DNA of 8,234 nucleotides from Croceicoccus sp. (lineage in GTDB: Bacteria > Pseudomonadota > Alphaproteobacteria > Sphingomonadales > Sphingomonadaceae). The translations under genes and the position numbers were made by a program. Shown piece after piece: positions 1-6,270 of the stretch (within the stretch, counting starts at the first letter, position 1; every line of letters begins with the position of its first letter). The notes below the pieces were generated by a model. The model saw only the letters and a program-made list of their open reading frames with translations, was not told the origin of the DNA and did not search any database. The stretch spans positions 1 to 8,234 of the forward strand of contig JAPYSD010000130.1 of the NCBI GenBank assembly GCA_029936705.1. The letters are read 5' to 3'.

Positions 1-2352
1 GTCCGGCAGGTGGGTGCCGCCGTCATAGGGGGCATTCAGCGCATAGGCATCGCCTGGACGGATACCGCGCCCGTCGCCCTCACGCCGCCGTGCGACCGTG
101 CGCACGCTTTCGCCCATCGATCCAAGGTGCACCGGCATGTGCGGTGCATTGGCGATCAGATTGCCCTCCCGGTCGAAGATCGCACAGGAAAAATCCAGCC
201 TTTCCCGGATATTGACCGAGCTGGCGCTGGACTGCAGGGCCGCGCCCATTTCCTCGGCAATCCCCATGAAGAGCGCGCCCATGATCGCGGTGCGGACCGG
301 ATCCCGTTCGGCTGACATCGTGCGGGCTCGGGCCTCTCCGGTGCGACGCAGCAGCAGGTTGCCGATGCGGTCGACCGCGATGCTCCAGCCCGGTTCGACC
401 ACCAGCGTCGACACGTCGTCGACGACCAGTGCCGGGCCATCGGCCTCGAAACCGGCGGCAAGATCAGGCCTGCGGTACAGCGGTATCTTGCGGGTTTCGC
501 CTGCCAGATAGGCGTCGATCGTATCGGCGGCATCTTGCGACCGTTCGGGCAGGGGAAGGGGGGCGCCTTGTCGTTCGGGCGAGCGGAACACCGCCTCTAC
601 CCGCGCGGTCGCAACGATGATCGCGCCTTCGGGTTCGAAGCCGAAGCGGTCGCGCCATCCCTCGCGGAAGCGCGTTGCCATGACATCGCCATCTTCGAAC
701 GCGATTTCCAGCGTGTTCTCGGTCCCCGCAGGGCGCAATTGCAAGCTGCGTTCATAGGTGATCGCATCAGCGGCGACGCCTTGCGCGGTCAATTCCGCCC
801 CGGCTTCGCGGGCGAGCGTTGCCAGCTCGCCTTCGATACCGGCCATGTTGTCCGGGCCAAGCTTGAGCGCCATCGTCGCCTCGCGCATGGCGCGGCGGTC
901 GGCGAGGCCCATGCCGTATGCCGAGAGCACGCTGGCCAGCGGGTGGCATTGCACGGTTTCGACCCCAAGCGCCTCGGCCACAAGGCATGCGTGCTGGCCG
1001 CCCGCGCCGCCAAAGGCTGCCAGCGCGGCACCCGCGATGTCATGGCCCCGGCGGATCGAGATGGCCTTGATCGCCTGCGCCATATCCTGCACCGCGATGG
1101 CGATAAAGCCTTCCGCAGCCTCCATCGGGGACAGCTTGCGCCCCGTTTCGGCCTCGATCTGGTCGCAGAGTGACGCGAGTTTGGTCATCACGATGTCGCG
1201 ATCTGGCGGCAGATTGCCATCGGGGCCGAACACCGGCGGAAAATGCGCCGCCTGCAGCTTGCCCAGCGCCAGGTTGCAGTCGGTCACCGTCAGCGGACCG
1301 CCATTGCGGTAACAGGCCGGTCCGGGAAACGCGCCGGCCGATTCCGGTCCGACATGGAAACGCCCCGCATCGAACCGGCATATCGAGCCTCCGCCCGATG
1401 CGACCGTGTGGATGCGCATCATCGGCGCCGCGATGCGCACGCCCTCAAGCCGGGTTTCGCCGTCGCGTTCGTACTGGCCCGAATACCAGGACACGTCGGT
1501 GGAGGTTCCGCCCATGTCGAAACCGACGACCGCGGCAAAGCCCGCTTCTTCGGCGGTGGCGGCCATGCCTACGATGCCGCCCGCCGGGCCGGACAGGATC
1601 GCGTCCTTGCCGTGGAACTGTTCGCGCGCGGCCAGCCCGCCGTTCGACTGCATGAACAGCGCTTCGCCCGCGTCGCCCAGCCCGCCGGCCACGGTCGAGG
1701 TGTATTCGCGCAGGGGAGGGGACACATAGGCATCCAGCACTGTGGTGTCCCCGCGCGAGATCAGCTTGATCAGCGGCGCCAGCGCATGGCTGACCGAGAT
1801 CTGCTGAAAGCCCAGCTCGCTTGCGATGGCGGCCAGCGCTTCCTCGTGCGCGGTGTGGCGATAGCCGTGCATCAGGCAGATCGCCACCGCGTCGATGCCG
1901 TCCGCCCGTGCCTTCGCGAGGTCGTCGCGGGCACGTTCCTCGTCCAGCGGCTGTTCGACCGTTCCATTGGCCAGCACGCGCTCTGCAATGCCGATGACCC
2001 GGTCATGGATCGGGCCCGGCAGGACGATCTGGCGGGCGAACAGTTCGGGGCGTTCCTGCGACCCGATGCGCAGCGCATCCTCGAAACCCGCGGTGATGGC
2101 CAGCGCGACCCGCGCGCCCTTGCGTTCCAGCAGGGCGTTGGTCGCGACCGTGGTGCCGATGCGCAGTTCACACGGCGGCAGCGGGCCCTCGGGCGTAGCG
2201 GTGATGGTCCGGATTGCGTGGATTGCCGCGTCTTCCGCGCGCGCCGGGTCTTCCGACAACAGCTTGGTCCGCTGCAGCTGCCCGCCGGGCGAGATCGCGA
2301 CCACGTCCGTGAAGGTGCCGCCGCGGTCGATCCAGAATTGCCATTTGTCCAT
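1..2352 (-). CDS. 5-oxoprolinase / hydantoinase, fused HyuA-HyuB, N-terminal part (partial)
   Basis: Open without a stop for 784 codons to the left edge, so the C-terminal part is missing. The family hydrolyses 5-oxo-L-proline (or hydantoin-like rings) to the open amino acid using ATP, in the cytoplasm. Seen in my translation: WIDRGGTFTDVVA near residues 8-20 and GTTVATNALLERKG at 66-79 (hydantoinase/oxoprolinase N domain); SGPAGG near 254-259, DMGGTSTDVS at 279-288, HTVASGGGSI at 315-324, VGPESAG at 334-340 and FGGAGGQHA at 447-455 (HyuA ATPase-like core). The HyuB domain begins near 683 in the same frame, with SVNIRERLDFSCA at 712-724, HMPVHLG at 738-744 and GGTHLPD at 778-784. HyuA and HyuB in one chain, and the PGPACYR and FGP segments after VGPESAG, resemble full-length 5-oxoprolinases (about 1200-1300 residues) rather than split hydantoinases. 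Substrate is inferred. The start is the ATG at 2352-2350 with only a weak AGGG upstream. Confidence 0.95.
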   Translation of the reverse strand, partial: MDKWQFWIDRGGTFTDVVAISPGGQLQRTKLLSEDPARAEDAAIHAIRTITATPEGPLPPCELRIGTTVATNALLERKGARVALAITAGFEDALRIGSQERPELFARQIVLPGPIHDRVIGIAERVLANGTVEQPLDEERARDDLAKARADGIDAVAICLMHGYRHTAHEEALAAIASELGFQQISVSHALAPLIKLISRGDTTVLDAYVSPPLREYTSTVAGGLGDAGEALFMQSNGGLAAREQFHGKDAILSGPAGGIVGMAATAEEAGFAAVVGFDMGGTSTDVSWYSGQYERDGETRLEGVRIAAPMMRIHTVASGGGSICRFDAGRFHVGPESAGAFPGPACYRNGGPLTVTDCNLALGKLQAAHFPPVFGPDGNLPPDRDIVMTKLASLCDQIEAETGRKLSPMEAAEGFIAIAVQDMAQAIKAISIRRGHDIAGAALAAFGGAGGQHACLVAEALGVETVQCHPLASVLSAYGMGLADRRAMREATMALKLGPDNMAGIEGELATLAREAGAELTAQGVAADAITYERSLQLRPAGTENTLEIAFEDGDVMATRFREGWRDRFGFEPEGAIIVATARVEAVFRSPERQGAPLPLPERSQDAADTIDAYLAGETRKIPLYRRPDLAAGFEADGPALVVDDVSTLVVEPGWSIAVDRIGNLLLRRTGEARARTMSAERDPVRTAIMGALFMGIAEEMGAALQSSASSVNIRERLDFSCAIFDREGNLIANAPHMPVHLGSMGESVRTVARRREGDGRGIRPGDAYALNAPYDGGTHLPD

Positions 2353-2444
2353 GGGTGAAAGCCCTAGCGAAGTTTGCCGCCGATCGCACGGCTTGTGATG
2401 CCCCTGCCGCTGGTCTAGCGGGCGGCAAGAGGAAGGACACCGCC
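2353..2444. promoter_or_regulatory. Divergent promoter region between oxoprolinase and yitT
   Basis: This 92-bp gap must hold the promoters or at least the leaders of two divergent genes. It contains an 8-bp inverted pair, TTGCCGCC at 2374-2381 and GGCGGCAA at 2421-2428, and a 6-bp direct pair, CTAGCG at 2364-2369 and 2415-2420. I cannot pick a convincing -35/-10 pair by eye. That it is a shared regulatory region follows from gene orientation; the repeats as operator sites are a guess. Confidence 0.45.
2431..2437 (+). promoter_or_regulatory. Ribosome binding site of yitT (decides the start)
   Basis: GGAAGGA lies 7 bases before the ATG at 2445. It favours this start over the in-frame ATG at 2355, which would add 30 residues of non-hydrophobic sequence with no good ribosome binding site and would almost touch the start of the divergent oxoprolinase gene. 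Confidence 0.75.
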
Positions 2445-3095
2445 ATGACCAGCAAGAAGGCCGCAGAGCCAAGCGGGCCGATCGAACCCGATTTCCCCCA
2501 GCCGCAACCCCATTCGCTGGCCGAGGATGTCTATGGCCTGCTGAGCGGTGCGCTGCTGATGGCGCTGGGCCTGGTCATCATGAAGGCCAGCGGCATCGTG
2601 ACCGCCGGAATGGGCGGCGTGGCGCTGCTGTTCAGCTATCTGTTCGGGATGACCGTTGATTTCTGGTTCTGGACGCTGAACGTGCCGTTCCTGGTCCTGG
2701 CATGGAGCGCGATGGGGCGCGGGTTCTTCTTTCGCACGGTCTGCGCGGTGGCCGCCGTGTCGCTGATGGCGGCGCTGACGCGGGTGTCGCTGGATATCGG
2801 ATCGGTCCATCCCGCCTTTGCCGCGGTCGCGGGCGGCACGGCGGCGGGTGCGGGGGTCATGGGCATGCTGCGCCACCGGTCGGGCGTGGGCGGGGTGACC
2901 ATCGTGTCGGTCTGGCTCAACCGCAAGAAGGGCTGGAGCGTGGGCTGGCTGACCTTCGTGCTCGACGGGATCATCATCCTGGCGGCGATCACCACGCGCC
3001 CGCCCGACCTTGCCGCGTGGTCGGTGCTGAGCGTCGTGGCGATGAGCGCGGTGCTGATCCTGTTCCACCGCCCCGGACGATATACCGGGTACTGA
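2445..3095 (+). CDS. YitT family integral membrane protein
   Basis: A 216-residue inner-membrane protein. After a polar, proline-rich N-terminal tail (residues 1-25) there are about six to seven hydrophobic segments, roughly at 29-47, 52-68, 73-90, 94-114, 122-142, 166-184 and 187-207. The glycine-rich stretch around 49-60 (SGIVTAGMGG) and the later GVGGVTIVSVWLNRKKG at 147-163 followed by an aspartate in a membrane segment (D174) match the duplicated pattern typical of YitT/DUF161 proteins, which may be transporters but whose substrate is generally unknown. It lacks the C-terminal soluble DUF2179 domain carried by some longer relatives. It is divergent from the oxoprolinase and ends 4 bp from the opposite-strand gene at 3100. 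Family assignment rests on recalled sequence pattern; a role linked to the oxoprolinase is speculation. Confidence 0.82.
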   Translation: MTSKKAAEPSGPIEPDFPQPQPHSLAEDVYGLLSGALLMALGLVIMKASGIVTAGMGGVALLFSYLFGMTVDFWFWTLNVPFLVLAWSAMGRGFFFRTVCAVAAVSLMAALTRVSLDIGSVHPAFAAVAGGTAAGAGVMGMLRHRSGVGGVTIVSVWLNRKKGWSVGWLTFVLDGIIILAAITTRPPDLAAWSVLSVVAMSAVLILFHRPGRYTGY

Positions 3096-3099
3096 CCCC

Positions 3100-3711
3100 T
3101 TAGCGCGCGGGCTGCGCCACGCGGTCGATCGGGCCGGTGGTGACGGGACGGCCGCGATCCTCGACGTCGCGAATCAGGTCTTCGAACAGGGCCTCGTAAT
3201 GCACCAGCGCCTGGCGCAGGTCCTCGGTCGCGATGGCCTGGCCGGTCGCATCGCGGCTCTGGCGGGCGGCGATGTCGTGGCCTTCGCGGTAATGGCGGGC
3301 GACTTCGGGGTGATCGACGGTCAGGTCGGCATGGCGCTGGTCGAAATCGGCAACGGGAAAGCCGCGTGCCTGCATCAGCGATCCGATGGTCCGGTCGGCG
3401 TGCAGCACCGCTTCGGCCGGGCTGTTGACGAACAGGCTCTTCACCTCGGTCCATTCGCTGGTGAAGCGGTCGCGTTCGTCGGTGGTGAGGGGGCGGATAT
3501 CGAAAGTCGCCACGCGGCGCTGGCGGTCTTCCAGGTCGTGTTCGGCGCGGCCCGTGCTTCCGGTGGTGGCGACGGTGCGGTCGTATTCGTCACCGAAACG
3601 ATCGCGCAGCCGGTTGGTGCGGCTGCGGGCAATGAAGAACCAGATCAGCAGTGCGGCGATCACGATGGCCGCGATCATGATCCAGGTTATGGGATTTACC
3701 GTTTCCATCAT
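3100..3711 (-). CDS. Conserved membrane-anchored protein of unknown function
   Basis: A 203-residue protein with one hydrophobic segment near residues 7-28 (ITWIMIAAIVIAALLIWFF), then a basic arginine-rich turn (RSRTNRLRDR, 29-38), which predicts an N-out/C-in single-pass anchor with a cytoplasmic body, although a signal anchor of opposite topology is possible. The body is charged and mostly helical. Segments FGDEYDRTV (39-47), an EW followed by FVNSPAEAVLHAD (94-106), ARGFPVADFDQR (115-126), VDHPEVARHYR (132-142) and TEDLRQALVHYEALFEDL (162-179) look like a widespread bacterial conserved hypothetical family that I recall without a known function. There are no catalytic motifs I recognise. 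Two adjacent ATGs (3711 and 3708) are possible starts; GAAGG/GAGG lies just upstream of them. The gene converges on yitT with a 4-bp gap and stands alone on its strand. Confidence 0.82.
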   Translation of the reverse strand: MMETVNPITWIMIAAIVIAALLIWFFIARSRTNRLRDRFGDEYDRTVATTGSTGRAEHDLEDRQRRVATFDIRPLTTDERDRFTSEWTEVKSLFVNSPAEAVLHADRTIGSLMQARGFPVADFDQRHADLTVDHPEVARHYREGHDIAARQSRDATGQAIATEDLRQALVHYEALFEDLIRDVEDRGRPVTTGPIDRVAQPAR

Positions 3712-3935
3712 GCATCCTCACCTTCTCAGCCCGTCGGGCAGGAAAACGAGCGTTCGCCGCAGCGGTTCCGGGGCAGGGTTTACGGCCCAGGCCGCCAAAT
3801 CCCGTTTCCGGCCTGTCCCGTCCCGATACAGCAGGCCGCAGGTGCTTAAGGAACAAGGTTACCGCGATTGCAGGTTTTGCCGCCTGCGGTCAGACGGGGG
3901 CAGCCAGCCGAGGGGCAACGGGTGGCAGCAGAATG

Positions 3936-3974
3936 GCCGGTCGACGAGCGTCAGGGGGGATGCTCTCGACCGGC
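3936..3974 (+). promoter_or_regulatory. Bulged 16-bp hairpin in the leader of the PilZ gene (or operator palindrome)
   Basis: GCCGGTCGA at 3936-3944 pairs perfectly with TCGACCGGC at 3966-3974. After one unpaired C (3945), GAGCGTC (3946-3952) pairs with GATGCTC (3959-3965), allowing one G-U pair, leaving the 6-base loop AGGGGG (3953-3958). No T-run follows, so it is unlikely to be an intrinsic terminator. It ends 8 bases before the ribosome binding site of the PilZ gene, so it could tune translation, stabilise the mRNA, or, as DNA, be a dyad bound by a repressor. The pairing is seen directly; the role is inferred. Confidence 0.6.
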
Positions 3975-3982
3975 ACAATCTT

Positions 3983-3988
3983 AAGAGG
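3983..3988 (+). promoter_or_regulatory. Ribosome binding site of the PilZ gene (decides the start)
   Basis: AAGAGG lies 9 bases before the ATG at 3998. It selects this start among several in-frame upstream ATGs, the first of which (3386) would lie inside the opposite-strand gene. Confidence 0.75.
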
Positions 3989-3997
3989 TTTTCGCAA

Positions 3998-4393
3998 ATG
4001 TCGAATGTGAAGGACAATCAGTACCGGGCGCTGGAAAGGCACGAGTTCGTGGCCCAGTGCAAGCTTCGCAAGGCAGGCAGCCTGGCGCGGATCTCGATCG
4101 TTCGCAACCTGACCAGCGAAGGCTGCGCCATCGAGTGCATTCCCGCCAACCTGCAGCGCGGTGATACGATCTATCTGCAGTTCGGCACGATCGGCCCGGT
4201 CGAGGGTAAGGTCGTCTGGCTGCGCAAGGCGATGGAAGCCGGCATCCGTTTCGAGCAGGGGCTGCATCCGGCGGTGTTCGATCGCCTGCTGCACATCGCG
4301 CATCGCAACATGGTGCTGAGCAACGAACCGATGGAACTGAAGGACGAACCCGTCATGTTCCGCAAGGCGGCGCATCGCACGGCGGCCTGCTGA
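3998..4393 (+). CDS. PilZ domain protein, probable c-di-GMP effector
   Basis: A 131-residue cytoplasmic protein made of essentially one PilZ domain. The arginine motif RxxxR is seen as R10-ALE-R14, followed by a beta strand region and the second motif at N37-L-T-S-E-G42, which fits [D/N]xSxxG except that threonine replaces the usual serine at the third position. Further family features are the GDTIYLQFG strand (55-63), the GKVVWLRK strand (70-77) and the G82-IRF strand. About 45 residues of helical, less conserved tail follow (90-131). PilZ domains bind cyclic di-GMP and control motility, exopolysaccharide or other surface functions, usually through a partner. No partner gene is adjacent here, so the target is unknown. 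The gene appears to be a single-gene transcript: a structured leader precedes it and a terminator follows 47 bp after its stop. Confidence 0.88.
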   Translation: MSNVKDNQYRALERHEFVAQCKLRKAGSLARISIVRNLTSEGCAIECIPANLQRGDTIYLQFGTIGPVEGKVVWLRKAMEAGIRFEQGLHPAVFDRLLHIAHRNMVLSNEPMELKDEPVMFRKAAHRTAAC

Positions 4394-4440
4394 TCGGCGA
4401 AACAGACATACGAACTGGGGGGCCAGGGGGCAAAGGATGA

Positions 4441-4480
4441 CCGTGGGCAAGCCGGAAAACCGGTCTGCCCACGGTTATTT
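4441..4480 (+). terminator. Intrinsic terminator after the PilZ gene
   Basis: CCGTGGGCA (4441-4449) pairs with TGCCCACGG (4466-4474). After one A/C mismatch and a G-T pair, CCGG (4452-4455) pairs with CCGG (4460-4463) around an AAAA loop (4456-4459). The stem is followed by TTATTT and then CATTT, a moderate T-rich tail. It lies between pilZ and oppA and separates their transcription. Confidence 0.88.
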
Positions 4481-4548
4481 CATTTGAAACCTGTTGGCTG
4501 TCCGGCTGAGTCATTGCAGGGCAAGGTTCGCTCTGCCATCGTTCGGTC

Positions 4549-6249
4549 ATGAACGAGCATCCTGCTGCCGCGACATCGATCCCGGACACGGCCCTGCGCC
4601 CGCTCCGCAGGGTCCTCGCCCTACTGACCCTTTTCCTCGCCACTGGCATCCTGGCCGCCTGCGGATCGGGCGAGCGCTATACCGACGAAGCGGCGCGCAA
4701 CGGCATCCTGCTGTTCGGCAATGGCAGCGAGCCCAAGGGGCTGGACCCGCATCTCGTCACCGGGGTGCCCGAGAACAAGATCATCTCGTCCCTGCTGGAA
4801 GGGCTGATCGCCTATCACCCGACCGACGACCTTCAGCCCGAGCCGGGGATGGCGGAAAGCTGGGAAAGCAACGACGATTTCTCGCAGTGGACGTTTCACC
4901 TGCGCGACGCGAAATGGTCGAACGGCGATCCGGTCAGGGCCGGCGATTTCGTCTATAGCTGGCAGCGCATGCTGACGCCCGAACTGGGCGCCGAATATGC
5001 CGAGATGCTGTACATACTGAAGGGCGCGGAAGCGTTCCACCAAGGCAGGACCAAGGATTTCTCGACCGTCGGCGTCAAGGCGCTGGACGACAGGACGCTG
5101 CAGGTCACGCTGGAAGGGCCGGCGCCCTATTTCCTCAACATGCTGAAACATTACAGCTTCTACCCCGTCAATCCGCGCGTGGTCGAGGCGAATGGCGGCA
5201 TGGCCGACCGGCAGAGCCGCTGGTCGACGCTTGAGAATTATGTCGGCAACGGTCCCTTCGTGCTGGACGACTGGGTCACCAACCAGATCATCAAGGTGCG
5301 CAAGAGCCCGACCTATTGGGACCGCGACCGGGTGAAGCTGAACGGCGTGAACTTCTATCCGGTCGAGAACGTGACGACCGAGGAAACCATGTTCCGCGGC
5401 GGGCGCCTGCACCTCACCAATACGGTGACGCCCGACAAGATACCCATCTTCCTCAAGAAGATGCCCGACGAGATGATGATCGAGCCGTACATGGGCAGCT
5501 ATTTCTATCGCGTCAACGTGACCCGCAAGCCGTTCGACGACGTGCGCGTGCGTAAGGCGCTGGCCTATTCGATCGACAAGAAGCTGCTGGTCGACAAGGT
5601 GACGAAGGGCGGGCAGATCCCCGCGACCGGCTTCGTCCCGCCGGGGCTGAAAGGCTTCCAGACGTCCGATGCCGCGGAATTCCAGCCCGAACTGGCGCGC
5701 AAGCTGCTGGCGGAAGCGGGCTATCCCGGCGGCAAGGGCTTTCCCGACACCGAGATCCTGATCAACACCAACGAGGCGCACCGCAAGATCGCCGAGGCGC
5801 TGCAGGCGATGTGGCGCACGGAACTGGGCGTCAACATCGGCATCTACAACCAGGAGTGGAAGGTCTATCTCGATAGCCAGAGCAGCCTGGATTACGATCT
5901 GTCGCGCGCGGGCTGGATCGCGGACTACGCCTATCCCAGCACGTTCCTCGACATCTTCACCACCGGCAACGGCAACAACGATACCGGCTGGTCGGATCCG
6001 CGTTACGACAGGCTGATCGCGCAGGCGCGCACCGCACCGACCGAGGAGCAGCGCATGGCCATCCTGGAAGAGGCCGAGGGCGTGCTGATGGACGGCATGC
6101 CGATCATCCCGATCTACTGGTACACGCGCACCTATCTGAAGAGCCCGCTGGTCCAGGGCTGGTATCCCAAGGTGCTGGACAACCATCCGCTGAAATATGT
6201 CTCGCTCAAGGTTCCGCCCCGGCCCGATACGGCCGAGGCTGGCGAGTAG
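4549..6249 (+). CDS. oppA: Peptide ABC transporter substrate-binding lipoprotein (OppA family)
   Basis: A 566-residue periplasmic, lipid-anchored binding protein that captures oligopeptides for the permease encoded next to it. The N-terminus has RPLRR (17-21), a hydrophobic core (22-35) and the lipobox LAAC, with C38 the predicted lipidated residue. The SBP_bac_5 signature is clear at about 100-140 (GMAESW, WTFHLRDAKWSNGDPV, AGDFVYSWQR). Later family segments are SPTYWDRD (253-260), FDDVRVRKALAYSIDKKLL (329-347) and RAGWIADY (453-460). The aspartate in the last (D459) aligns with the residue that, in enteric OppA, binds the peptide amino terminus, which supports peptides rather than nickel or sugars. 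Length is close to E. coli OppA. It is first in an oppABC(D) operon. The ATG at 4549 has no recognisable ribosome binding site; no better in-frame start is visible. Confidence 0.93.
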   Translation: MNEHPAAATSIPDTALRPLRRVLALLTLFLATGILAACGSGERYTDEAARNGILLFGNGSEPKGLDPHLVTGVPENKIISSLLEGLIAYHPTDDLQPEPGMAESWESNDDFSQWTFHLRDAKWSNGDPVRAGDFVYSWQRMLTPELGAEYAEMLYILKGAEAFHQGRTKDFSTVGVKALDDRTLQVTLEGPAPYFLNMLKHYSFYPVNPRVVEANGGMADRQSRWSTLENYVGNGPFVLDDWVTNQIIKVRKSPTYWDRDRVKLNGVNFYPVENVTTEETMFRGGRLHLTNTVTPDKIPIFLKKMPDEMMIEPYMGSYFYRVNVTRKPFDDVRVRKALAYSIDKKLLVDKVTKGGQIPATGFVPPGLKGFQTSDAAEFQPELARKLLAEAGYPGGKGFPDTEILINTNEAHRKIAEALQAMWRTELGVNIGIYNQEWKVYLDSQSSLDYDLSRAGWIADYAYPSTFLDIFTTGNGNNDTGWSDPRYDRLIAQARTAPTEEQRMAILEEAEGVLMDGMPIIPIYWYTRTYLKSPLVQGWYPKVLDNHPLKYVSLKVPPRPDTAEAGE

Positions 6250-6254
6250 GCGAT

Positions 6255-6261
6255 AAGGGAG
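6255..6261 (+). promoter_or_regulatory. Ribosome binding site of oppB
   Basis: AAGGGAG lies 9 bases before the oppB ATG and just after the oppA stop at 6249, giving oppB its own strong translation start. The contrast with oppA, which has none, is notable. Confidence 0.75.
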
Positions 6262-6270
6262 AACCCGAAG

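Larger units (their letters stand above)
3712..3997. other. Gene-free stretch between the minus-strand gene and pilZ
   Basis: This 286-bp stretch separates two divergent genes. I see no convincing coding sequence in it: the plus-strand reading frame of the PilZ gene is open through it but has no PilZ-like content and no ribosome binding site upstream of 3998. It holds the strong hairpin at 3936-3974 and a weaker long-range pairing, CCGCAGG at 3836-3842 with CCTGCGG at 3883-3889. Promoters of both flanking genes must lie here. Confidence 0.6.

Noticed and set aside
1243..2358. A 371-codon plus-strand open frame opposite the oxoprolinase
   Set aside because: The minus-strand frame carries all the conserved HyuA motifs; the plus-strand translation has no domain and is Arg/His-rich.
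3850..3876. GGAAC followed about 19 bases later by GTT, resembling an EcfG general-stress promoter for the PilZ gene
   Set aside because: The spacing is one or more bases too long and the -10 reads GGTT rather than CGTT; a chance match is likely in this sequence.
3936..3974. Hairpin at 3936-3974 as an intrinsic terminator
   Set aside because: No T-run follows on the plus strand, and on the minus strand no T-run follows either (the sequence after the stem is CATTCTGCTG).
3386..3997. In-frame N-terminal extension of the PilZ protein by about 204 residues
   Set aside because: It would overlap the opposite-strand gene, its translation is Ser/Arg-rich and not domain-like, and the good ribosome binding site at 3983-3988 selects the ATG at 3998.
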